Source: Acidobacteriota bacterium
GTDB taxonomy: Bacteria; Acidobacteriota; JAAYUB01
DNA: 64,000 nt
Direction: 5' to 3'
Assembly (NCBI GenBank): GCA_018001935.1
Contig: JAGNHB010000011.1
Coordinates: 1 to 64,000 of the forward strand
Under the pieces are notes generated by a model, which had not been told where the DNA came from, did not search any database, and saw only the letters and a program-made list of their open reading frames with translations. The position numbers and the translations under genes are program-made. Shown here piece by piece: positions 26,401 through 33,609 of this stretch (position 1 is the first letter of the stretch; the number at the start of each line of letters is the position of its first letter).

Positions 26401-26823
26401 GGTCTCCTCCTCCACGCCCGCTGCCGTCGGCGCGATCGTTTCCTCACGTCCCTCCTGCTCCTCGATGATCGGCTTCATCGCCCCGACGAGTTCGTCCGGC
26501 GAGGCGCCGAAGGTCTCTTTCAGCGTCAGGTCCATGTCGATGCGCGTCCCGGCGTCGGTCTGCACGCAGACGAAGCCGATCCCCTGCCGACCCTGGACGT
26601 CGGGGGACGCGAGGAAAAGCTCGACCGGGACGACCACGGTCTCCCCCTCCACCCGGGCGTCGCCGATCGTCCAGGTCAGGGTCTGGTTCTCGCCGGCTTC
26701 CGGCAGCGGCAGCTGTTCCACCTCGCTGCTGAACAGCGCCCGGGCCCCGTCGACGTCTCCGCTTCGAACGCGCTCCAGGAACGATTCAACCGTTTCCGCG
26801 GCGGCCTGTTCGGGGTTCATCAT
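23428..26823 (-). CDS. Large repeat-domain protein of unrecognised family with N-terminal NTF2-like domain
   Basis: 1131 residues from ATG at 26821-26823 after GAGGAGGG. Residues 1-120 resemble an NTF2/SnoaL-like fold (FLERVRSGDVDGARALFS). Residues 141-428 and 527-812 are two ~290-residue blocks with shared motifs (WE.A.G..P.DE..P.R, GC.LRDGRL.L, IRDALDL, VDW.SF.AIG). Residues 857-983 and 1001-1131 are two ~128-residue blocks (DTMES, VEVDWDSL, GALMTL, LELADGVLT). Each half of the long block resembles the short one, giving six units here. Pro/Glu-rich linkers join the blocks. No signal peptide, membrane helix or catalytic motif is seen. I do not recognise the family. Confidence 0.75.
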   Translation of the reverse strand: MMNPEQAAAETVESFLERVRSGDVDGARALFSSEVEQLPLPEAGENQTLTWTIGDARVEGETVVVPVELFLASPDVQGRQGIGFVCVQTDAGTRIDMDLTLKETFGASPDELVGAMKPIIEEQEGREETIAPTAAGVEEETLDPELYDPGRLSPEVSANWQKVDEKLGREIESIMGSLESGRDDLWEIALGSMPRDEACPNRFLKSVLKPLADALTHLQYTSRMDPDEPPGICMKEVRAKIRKIRILNVSDQRQCGCTLRDGRLTLKPCLTAGDHPSIPVKGFEAREIEGAIRDALDLGMSASIRLSEAAVAGFVARCRENVDFEPEVTVDWRSFKAIGDMGKTQAALKRFRCDLLDALCHALSKANRKVMAVSELRSIHFEHVLHPDEQFTELEGRRLSFFVSLVEGDPYIERDNLERTLSRLLEHFQPSPAEPQETEASAPVDVPGAEDESTPEPAGEAAGREGKATLPPAAEPSPGPGETRDPLAEFYAKRSGKVRRPGLTAFLGGPDATRPEGAEVLEGEAPVDPGLFQPSRATDDFWRGMRWVEDELDFCVEQCMKRLANENLAWEVAWGTLPGDENCPRRLVQSVVRPLHSALVSLEGYPSDYSGDAAERSFAKVREGIRRIRILNVNKESRCGCRLRDGRLSLQACLKMGKSSSTPVRGFESDEIEWAIRDALDLDVGEAIQQAERAVIAFLDDCCRDCGIDLAATVDWDSFRAIGNGREILAVLKDFGLRLLPSIHTCLMTLNREIPLAGRLESFRFQLVDGLRKRSVKVEGNQVVFRFPLAEPNLIYSYDEMRQIMERLAREWPAPPNAPPGPAKGPAAKETPPPVTQGEPGPEGEKALAGEEKPAGFDFQYTIDSMESSVLPAMRSQMTEQYGKAFGMEVDWDSLEGDPDHFALAVSSVLGTVMGALMTLVNDRAAKGPLVAAVGALRVRYDARVRGAVLELADGVLTATCGGPASGYAPDFEAVLERIRTLSGAETGPAAGVAPPVDEDLAAKYFQLVVDTMESKMLQQLRRQLSDLFGRDFAVEVDWDSLGKDSDHLQRLCSEVVGSVTGALMTLAHDKALKGQLIAAVGAVRFRYDNGVKGETLELADGVLTVACGGPANEYPVDFAAMTEKVKDLLK

Positions 26824-26948
26824 CTTGGTGCCCTCCTCGATCGGTGCCCCCGCCGGTACATGGACCAGCCGGGCGAGATTCCTGACGCGGACAGGGGCCC
26901 CCAATGCCCCCTTGCTTCTAGCCCCCCGCCTTGTCGCCCCCGAGGCTT

Positions 26949-28499
26949 TCAGGCCCCGGGGACACCCTCGAGAAGCTCTTCGTAGCTTGCCAGCCCTGTC
27001 GCTTTCGCGGCCCTCTCGGTGAGCGGCACGATGTCTTCCCGGCTGATGTGCCGCAAGGCGAACTTGCGGTTCAAGGCCATGAACTGCTTGAGCCCGACGG
27101 AGACGCGGTTCAGGTACGAGTACACGCCGACGGCCCCTGCCGGGATGCTCGACGCCTCGTCGCCGTATTCGGCCCGGAGGAGGCGCAAGTCCGCGAAAAG
27201 CTCGTCGAGGCTGGACCCGAAGCGTGCATACTCCGCGGGGACCGAGCCGTTCCGCAACGCCTCGCCCACCTGCCGGCCGACCGAGGCGGCGGCCATGGCG
27301 GCACGGCCGATGGCGATGGTGCCGACGTACGGTGCGCCGAGCGCGAGGCCCTTGAAGACCTGGTCCTCGGTGGCGAAACCGCCGGCCATGGCGACCGGCG
27401 GCAAGGCTTTCCCCGCCGCCGCGAAAGCGCTCAGGATCCTGTGGACGAGGACCTCGAGCGTCACCGTGGGCATCCCCCACTCGTTCATCATCCTGGCCGG
27501 GCTGTGGCCGGTGCCGCCGCCCGCCCCGTCCAGGGTCACGAGGTCGACGCCGGCCTCGGAGGCGACCTCCAGGATGGTGGCGATATCCCGCGGGTCGAAG
27601 GGGCCGGTCTTGAAACAGACCCGTTCGGCGCCCAGGCCCCGCAGTTCGCCGACCCGCCGTACGAGGTCCTCCGGGCGCCACATCGGCAGCTTGCCGATTT
27701 TCTCGAAGATCGGGCCGACCCCCCGGGCGTAGGCTTCGGCAACCCCGGGGTCGGTCGGGTCCGGCAGGACGAGGTACCCGAGCGCCTTGAACCGCAGGGC
27801 GTCTTCGATCCTCGGCACCCGCCCCATGCCCTGGATTCCCTTGGCGGCCTGGCCGAACTTGAGTTCGACGGATTTGACGCCGAGCCGGTCGATCGCGTAC
27901 TCGAGAACACCGTGGTACTCGTCGTCGATGTTGGCCTGGAGAACGACATCGCCGCAATCCCGCTGGTAGCGCCTGAACGCGGACACCATCTCCGCGATCA
28001 GCGGGGCCTCGACGACCCGGTGACCCGCGACGGCGAGCCCCGTGTCCTTGGCGACGACGTCCTCGCCGATGACCACGGGCACGCCGGAGAGCGCCGCACC
28101 CGCGAAGTACTCCTTCCATGCCAGTTTCGCCATGGCCGGCAGGATGAGCGGGGCCTTCGTCCGGACCGCCCGGGAGCGGCCGAAGGTGGACGCGATGTCG
28201 GCGTTGGGGTAACAGGCCACGCACGGGTCCGCCGGAAGCCCGACCGCGCCGAACACCCGTCCGTTGATGCTGAAGTGGGAGAAGTCGAGGGGGTAGCGCT
28301 TTTCGGAGGCGAACTGGTTCCGGTCCGCGGCGAAGGGGAGGATGGCCTCGGCGCCGCGCAACGCGGAGAGCCCGATCTCGCAGGGCCCGACGCAGTCGGC
28401 GGTGCAGACGGCGCACATCCCCGAAACGTCGGCGACATGGCCCGGATTTCGCAAGTGGGTATGCGTGACCGGACTCCCGAGCGGTGGGCTGTACGACAT
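26949..28499 (-). CDS. FMN-binding glutamate synthase-like protein
   Basis: 516 residues from ATG at 28497-28499 after AAGGAG. It has the glutamate-synthase TIM barrel: ELKFGQAAKGIQG, TLDGAGGGTGHSPARMM (FMN phosphate site), GGFATEDQVFKGLALGA and IAIGRAA. An N-terminal CAVCTADCVGPCEIG segment offers four cysteines for an Fe-S centre. It lacks the amidotransferase and GXGXG domains of full GltB, matching the archaeal-type stand-alone form. No GltD partner is nearby. Substrate may or may not be glutamine/2-oxoglutarate. It is divergent from the Hdr operon. Confidence 0.85.
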   Translation of the reverse strand: MSYSPPLGSPVTHTHLRNPGHVADVSGMCAVCTADCVGPCEIGLSALRGAEAILPFAADRNQFASEKRYPLDFSHFSINGRVFGAVGLPADPCVACYPNADIASTFGRSRAVRTKAPLILPAMAKLAWKEYFAGAALSGVPVVIGEDVVAKDTGLAVAGHRVVEAPLIAEMVSAFRRYQRDCGDVVLQANIDDEYHGVLEYAIDRLGVKSVELKFGQAAKGIQGMGRVPRIEDALRFKALGYLVLPDPTDPGVAEAYARGVGPIFEKIGKLPMWRPEDLVRRVGELRGLGAERVCFKTGPFDPRDIATILEVASEAGVDLVTLDGAGGGTGHSPARMMNEWGMPTVTLEVLVHRILSAFAAAGKALPPVAMAGGFATEDQVFKGLALGAPYVGTIAIGRAAMAAASVGRQVGEALRNGSVPAEYARFGSSLDELFADLRLLRAEYGDEASSIPAGAVGVYSYLNRVSVGLKQFMALNRKFALRHISREDIVPLTERAAKATGLASYEELLEGVPGA

Positions 28500-28563
28500 G
28501 GTGAACTCCTTTGACTCGATAATAGAAACCACCTTGTCACGGCCGGTTGGACATGCGTGATAC

Positions 28564-28604
28564 GGTCGCAAGAAGTACCATCGCCCTCCGGGCGATGGCT
28601 CGAC
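28564..28604. repeat. Family B REP-like hairpin, copy B4, with extended flank
   Basis: GGTCGCAAGAAGTA precedes the perfect arms CCATCGCCC and GGGCGATGG (TCC loop), then CTCGACC. The 14-base left flank recurs in copy B5 at 58491-58530, so the repeat unit is about 40 bp. The rest of the 368-base gap holds only the hdr promoter. Confidence 0.85.
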
Positions 28605-28774
28605 CAAAAACTTTACAGGCAGTTTGCCGTTCGTTTTACAACTTTTTGCGAACGCATCATGCGTGAAAAGTAGCCGGAAATGCGGCGGGAGTCAAGCGAA
28701 AACCCCGGCGGGGCAGGCGAGGGCGAAGGGGGCCGGGGCGAGGCGGGCCGTTCCCGATTTTCCCAAGCTTTCCC

Positions 28775-28803
28775 TTGACTTTTCCACCGATCTCGCCTAT
28801 TTT
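28775..28803 (+). promoter_or_regulatory. Sigma70-type promoter of the hdr-fdh operon
   Basis: TTGACT at 28775-28780, a 17-base spacer, and TATTTT at 28798-28803. The spacing is ideal and the start codon of hdrC follows 65 bases downstream. Confidence 0.65.
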
Positions 28804-28867
28804 CAAGCCGTGCTTACGGAAAAGTAAAACCCCGGTTGTTCGCCATTCTCCAGACGGAGTGTCCCCG

Positions 28868-29452
28868 ATGAACGAAGACGCCCTCCTGCTCGGCACCGAC
28901 AAGATCGACCGGAGTTTCCCCCGGACGATGTTCCCCGACTTCGACAAGGTCTTCGCCTGCATCCAGTGCGGGACCTGCACCGCCTCGTGCCCGACCGCCC
29001 GCCACATGCAGTACCCGCCCCGCAAGGTCTTCCGCCTGATCCAGCTCGGCCTGCGCGAGGAACTGCTCAAGAGCGACGCCTTCTGGTACTGCACCACCTG
29101 TTATTCGTGCACGGTGCGCTGCCCCCGGGGCATCTCCATCACGGAGACGATGCAGGCCCTCAAGCGCCTCGCCATCGCCGCGGGGGTCGACCGGAAGAAG
29201 AACAGCTCCCGCTTCTACCGGGCGTTCATGAAAACCGTGCGGCGGACGGGCCGGATGCAGGAGATGGAAGTGGTCACCCGCTGGCTGCTCAGCACCAATC
29301 CCCTGCAGGGTTTCGCCTTCACGAAAATGGGGCTCGCCCTGTTCCGGAGGGGGCGGATGCCGCTTCTTCCCCACTCCATCCGCGGGCTGGAACAGGTTCG
29401 GGCCATGTTCAGCAAGGCCGAGGAAATCGAAAAGCGGGAGGGCCGGCCATGA
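28868..29452 (+). CDS. hdrC: Heterodisulfide reductase subunit C (HdrC-like)
   Basis: 194 residues from ATG at 28868 after GGAG. Two [4Fe-4S] motifs: C31-C34-C37-C41 (CIQCGTCTASCP) and C75-C78-C81-C85 (CTTCYSCTVRCP), the HdrC pattern. The C-terminal helical part is typical. HdrC passes electrons between HdrA and the HdrB catalytic subunit. It is the first gene of the operon, and overlaps hdrB by ATGA. Confidence 0.93.
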   Translation: MNEDALLLGTDKIDRSFPRTMFPDFDKVFACIQCGTCTASCPTARHMQYPPRKVFRLIQLGLREELLKSDAFWYCTTCYSCTVRCPRGISITETMQALKRLAIAAGVDRKKNSSRFYRAFMKTVRRTGRMQEMEVVTRWLLSTNPLQGFAFTKMGLALFRRGRMPLLPHSIRGLEQVRAMFSKAEEIEKREGRP

Positions 29453-30318
29453 AATACGCTTACTTCCCGGGGTGCAGCCTCGAGGCCGCCTCGCTCGAGT
29501 ACCTGGTTTCCAGCAAGGCGGTCGTTCGCGAGCTGGGGGGGGAACTGGTCGAGATCCCCGACTGGAACTGTTGCGGCTCGATGCCTTCCGAGGCCGTGGA
29601 CTACCTGATGGCGCTGGCGCTGCCCGCGCGAAACCTCGCTCTCGTCGAGGCCATGGGGGTCGACACGGTCGTCGCCTCCTGCAGCGCCTGCTACCTCAGC
29701 CTCGCCCGGGTGAACCGCCACCGGCAGCGGGACGCCGGCGCGAAGGCGAAGCTCGACGAGATCCTGGGCGCGGCCGGGCTGTCCTACGCGGGGACGGTGA
29801 AAGTGCGCCACCTCCTGGACGTCCTTGCCAACGACTTCGGGCCCGACGCGGTGAAGGCCCGGGTGAAGCGGCCCTTCAGGGGCCTGAAGGTGGCGCCCTA
29901 CTACGGCTGCCAGACCGTGCGGCCGCACCTCGAGTACGACAGCGCGGATTTCCCCACGTCCATGGACAGGATCATCGAGGCGCTGGGCGGCGAGGTCGTC
30001 CCCTACAACTTCAAGACCCGGTGCTGCGGCGGCACCATGGCCTACACCGCCCGGGACGCCGGCCTCGGCTTGGTGGTCGAACTGTTCAGCGGCCTGGGCC
30101 CGGAACCGGTGGACTGTTTCGCAACCGTCTGCCAGCTGTGCCAGATGAACCTCGACACCAGCCAGGGGAAGGTCTCCCGCACGCTGGGCCGCCCCGTGAA
30201 GATCCCGGTGATGCTCCTGACCCAGTTGATGGGCCTCGCCTTCGACCTTCCCGACGCGGAGACCCTTCTGAAAAAGAACATCGTTTCCCCGAGGCCCATC
30301 CTCGAAAAGCGTGCCTGA
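29449..30318 (+). CDS. hdrB: Heterodisulfide reductase subunit B (HdrB-like)
   Basis: 289 residues. Two CCG domains: first with PGCSLEA, DWNCCGS and SCSACYL, second with YYGCQTVRP, TRCCGGT and VCQLCQMN. In methanogens these bind two non-cubane [4Fe-4S] clusters that reduce CoM-S-S-CoB. All cysteines are present, so disulfide or thiol chemistry is expected. In non-methanogens the substrate is uncertain (DsrC-type or another disulfide). Confidence 0.93.
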   Translation: MKYAYFPGCSLEAASLEYLVSSKAVVRELGGELVEIPDWNCCGSMPSEAVDYLMALALPARNLALVEAMGVDTVVASCSACYLSLARVNRHRQRDAGAKAKLDEILGAAGLSYAGTVKVRHLLDVLANDFGPDAVKARVKRPFRGLKVAPYYGCQTVRPHLEYDSADFPTSMDRIIEALGGEVVPYNFKTRCCGGTMAYTARDAGLGLVVELFSGLGPEPVDCFATVCQLCQMNLDTSQGKVSRTLGRPVKIPVMLLTQLMGLAFDLPDAETLLKKNIVSPRPILEKRA

Positions 30319-30337
30319 CATCGGCAGGGAGGACAAC

Positions 30338-32317
30338 ATGCCAAGCAAACGAAAGACGGACGCGGAAAAGCCCCGGATCGGGGTCTACGTCTGCCACTGC
30401 GGGACCAACATCGCCGGGACCGTCGACGTCGAGGGGATCGTGGCCTCCTGCGCGAAACTGCCGCAGGTGGTGATGGCCCGCTCTTACAAGTACCTGTGTT
30501 CCGAACCCGGGCAGAAGCTGATCCGGGAGGACATCCACAACGAGCGGCTGACCCGCGTGGTCGTGGCCTCGTGCACCCCCCGGATGCACGAGCAGACCTT
30601 CCGGCGGGCGCTGGCGGCCGCCGGCTTAAACCCCTTCCACCTCGAGGTCGCCAACATCCGCGAACACGTGTCCTGGGTCGTCGAGGACCCGTCCACGGCG
30701 ACGGAAAAAGCCCTGCGCCTGGTTCGTGCGGCGGTTTCCCGCGTCGCCCACCACGCCCCGCTGGAGCCCCGCAAGGAGCCCGTGACCCGGGCGGCCCTGG
30801 TGGTGGGCGGCGGCATCGCCGGCATCCAGGCCGCGCTGTCCATCGCCGACTCGGGGTACCCGGTTTACCTGGTGGAGCGCGAGCCGTCCATCGGGGGCCA
30901 CATGGCCCAGCTCGACAAGACCTTCCCCACGCTCGACTGCGGGACGTGAATCCTCGGCCCCAAAATGATGGATGTCGGTCGACATTCCCTAATCAAGCTC
31001 TTCACGTATTCCGAAGTCGAAGCCGTCAGCGGCTACGTCGGTCAGTTCAAGGTCCGGATCCGCAGGAAGGCGAGGTCGATCCGCGAGGACCTCTGCACGG
31101 GCTGCGGCGCCTGCCTGGAGAAGTGCCCGTCCAAGGTCCTCGACACGGCCTTCGAAGCCGGGATGGCCAAACGGCGGGCCATCTACCGCCCCTTCGCCCA
31201 GGCCATCCCGAACTTCCCCGTCATCGACCGCGAGAACTGTATCTTCTTCAAGAAAGGGAAGTGCAGGGTCTGCGAGAAGCTCTGCCCCACGGGGGCCATC
31301 TGGTACGAGCAACCCGACGAGATCGTCGAGGTCGAGGCGGGCGCCATCGTCGTCGCCACGGGCGTGGGGATGTGGGACCCCATTCAACTGCCCCAGTACT
31401 CCTACGGTCGTTCGCCCGACATCATCACCGGGCTGCAGTTCGAGCGGCTCTCCTCGGCCGGCGGCCCCACGGGGGGCCAGGTCCTCACGGCCGACGGGAA
31501 AAAGCCGGGAAAGGTCGCGATCCTTCACTGCGTGGGGAGCCGCGACACCCACGCCCACCCCTACTGCTCCCGCATCTGCTGCATGTATTCCCTCAAGCAC
31601 GCCCACCAGGTCCGGGAGAAGACGGGGGCCGAAGTCTACAGCTTCTTCATGGACATGCGCACCTTCGGGAAGGCTTACGAGGAGTTTTACGAGCGCGTTC
31701 AGCGCGAGGGGATCACCATGGTCCGCGGCCGCGGGGCCGAGGTCTTCGTCCAGCCCGGCGGGAAGCTCCGGGTGAAGGGCGAGGACGCGAACCTGGGATG
31801 CGTGGTCACGGTAGACGCCGACCTGGTGATCCTCGCCACCGCCATCGAACCGCAGAAGGATGCCGACCGGGTGGCGTCGATGTTCGGCCTGGGCCGCACG
31901 CCGGACCGCTTCTTCGCCGAGGCCCACCCCAAGCTTCGCCCCGTGGAGACCAGCACCGCCGGGGTTTTCCTGGCGGGGACCTGCCAGGGTCCCCGGGACG
32001 TGCCCGACACCGTGGCCCACGGCGGCGCCGCGGCGCTGGAGGCCGTTCGCCTGTTCAACCAGGGGGAGGTCACCATCTCGCCCACCGTGGCCGTGGTGGA
32101 GCCCAAAGCCTGCGTGGGGTGCGGGGACTGCATCCTGGCCTGCCCCTACACCGCCATTTCCCGGTCCGACGAGGGCAAGGCGGTGGTGAACCCTGCCCTC
32201 TGCCAAGGTTGCGGCACCTGCGCCGCCACGTGTCCCGCGGGCGCCATTTCGGCGCTCCACTTCACCGACGAGGCCCTCGTGGCCCAGCTCGACGCCCTCC
32301 TGGCGTCCGTGGGGTGA
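30338..32317 (+). CDS. hdrA: Heterodisulfide reductase subunit A, selenocysteine-containing (UGA at codon 204)
   Basis: 659 residues if the in-frame TGA at 30947-30949 is read as Sec204. The reading frame continues without shift: LDCGT, then U, then ILGPKMMDVGRH. HdrA normally has Cys at this exact position. Features: N-terminal VCHCG segment, FAD-binding GGGIAG at 157-162, cluster C253-C256-C259-C263, further cysteines C301-C309-C312-C316, and two C-terminal ferredoxin clusters (CVGCGDCILACP, CQGCGTCAATCP). It is the flavin-bifurcating core of Hdr complexes. GGAGG precedes the ATG. Standard gene calling would split it into two pieces. Confidence 0.93.
30947..30990 (+). promoter_or_regulatory. 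SECIS element in hdrA
   Basis: After the UGA at 30947-30949, ATGTC (30972-30976) pairs with GACAT (30981-30985) around a GGTC loop. The distance of about 22 bases and the GGUC apical loop fit bacterial SECIS elements recognised by SelB. Confidence 0.75.
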
Positions 32318-32321
32318 TACC

Positions 32322-32780
32322 ATGAACACCGTTTCAACCACAACGGCCGACAGGGGGGCGCCGGCCCCGTTCGAACCCCGCATCGTGGCCTTCCTCTGCA
32401 ACTGGTGCTCCTACGCGGGGGCGGACAATGCCGGCGTCGCCCGGATGAAATCGCCGGCGAACGTGCTGCCGGTCCGGGTCATGTGCTCCGGCCGGGTCTC
32501 GCCGGAACTCGTGCTGCGGGCCTTCCGGGCGGGCGCGGACGGCGTCCTCGTGCTGGGGTGCCACATCGGCGACTGCCATTACATCAGCGGCAACCACCGG
32601 ACCGCGAAACGCATGCCGCTCGTGGAGAACCTCCTGGGCTACGTGGGGATCGACCCGCGGCGGCTCCGACTGGACTGGGTGTCCTCCGCCGAGGCCCCGC
32701 GGTTCGCGGAGGTCACCCGGGAGTTCGCGGAGACGGTGCGCGCCCTGGGGCCCGCCGCCGCGGAACTTCCCCAAGGCTGA
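32322..32780 (+). CDS. mvhD: MvhD/FrhD-type iron-sulfur subunit
   Basis: 152 residues. Cys motifs FLCNWCSYAGAD (C26, C29), VMCSGRVS and VLGCHIGDCHY are those of the methyl-viologen hydrogenase delta subunit, which carries a [2Fe-2S] cluster and links HdrA to an electron-input module. It begins four bases after hdrA. Next to a formate dehydrogenase it would carry formate-derived electrons to HdrA. Confidence 0.92.
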   Translation: MNTVSTTTADRGAPAPFEPRIVAFLCNWCSYAGADNAGVARMKSPANVLPVRVMCSGRVSPELVLRAFRAGADGVLVLGCHIGDCHYISGNHRTAKRMPLVENLLGYVGIDPRRLRLDWVSSAEAPRFAEVTREFAETVRALGPAAAELPQG

Positions 32781-32790
32781 GGAGGACGTC

Positions 32791-33600
32791 ATGCCCAAAC
32801 CGATTCAAGACCGGGTGGCCGAGCTGCTGGAAGGCCTGGACGGGTTCGTCGCGCTCCGGAAGACGGCGGCCGGCGTCGCCCCCCACCTGTTCAGGAAGGG
32901 GGACGACGTCTCCGGGCTGGTGCTGGCCCCGCGCTACCCGCTGGCGTCCGTGGTGGGCCTGATCCACAAGCGTCACCCTGCCGCCCGGATCGGCGTCGTG
33001 GCCCGCGCCTGCGACGTCCGGGCCCTGGTGGAGATGGCCACGCGCCGGCAGGTGGACCCCGGGCAGTTGTTCCTGCTCGCCGTGGCCTGTGACGGGGAGA
33101 CGGCGGAGGCGTGTCACTGCGACCGGCCCGGCCCGGGCGTGGACGGTTGGCCCCACGCCGAGGTGATGGGTACACCAGGCCACACCGGAACGGTCCAGCC
33201 GCTCCTGGCCGGTTACGACGCCCTGACGCTGCCGGAGCGCCGCGCCTTCTGGCAGCGGCAGTTTCTCAAGTGCATCAAGTGCTACGGTTGCCGCAACATC
33301 TGCCCCGAGTGCTTCTGTGAGCAGTGCACCCTCGAGGACGAGACCTTCGTGGAAAAGGGCGTTGCCGCGCCGCCTTTCCCCATGTACCACCTCGTTCGCG
33401 CCATGCACATGGCCAGCCGGTGCGTGGGCTGCCACCTTTGCGAAGGGGCCTGCCCCGCGGGCATCCCCCTCACCGTGCTCTACGCGCTGATGCGAAGGGA
33501 CGTGGAAAAACGGCTGGACTTCGTGCCCGGCGAGAGCCTCTCGGCGAGGCCGCCGCTGTCCCTGAGCCTGGCGGACGGCCCGCTTCACCTCGACGAATAA
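32791..33600 (+). CDS. FdhB/FrhB-like iron-sulfur subunit
   Basis: 269 residues. The N-terminal half has ACDVRALVEMA and VACDGETAEACHCDR, resembling the FrhB/FdhB domain. C161-C164-C167-C171, with extra C174, C176 and C179, make a dense Cys cluster. C211-C214-C217-C221 (CVGCHLCEGACP) is a standard ferredoxin motif. It sits between mvhD and fdhA, so it should relay electrons from formate oxidation. A bound flavin or F420 cannot be read from sequence. GAGGAGG precedes the ATG. Confidence 0.8.
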   Translation: MPKPIQDRVAELLEGLDGFVALRKTAAGVAPHLFRKGDDVSGLVLAPRYPLASVVGLIHKRHPAARIGVVARACDVRALVEMATRRQVDPGQLFLLAVACDGETAEACHCDRPGPGVDGWPHAEVMGTPGHTGTVQPLLAGYDALTLPERRAFWQRQFLKCIKCYGCRNICPECFCEQCTLEDETFVEKGVAAPPFPMYHLVRAMHMASRCVGCHLCEGACPAGIPLTVLYALMRRDVEKRLDFVPGESLSARPPLSLSLADGPLHLDE

Positions 33601-33609
33601 GGAGTCGTG

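Noticed and set aside
23428-28416. A single 1662-codon protein covering the glutamate-synthase-like gene and the repeat protein
   Set aside because: The first ~530 codons are low-complexity Arg/Gly/Pro translation antisense-frame to the FMN protein; a clear ribosome site and ATG start the repeat protein at 26823.
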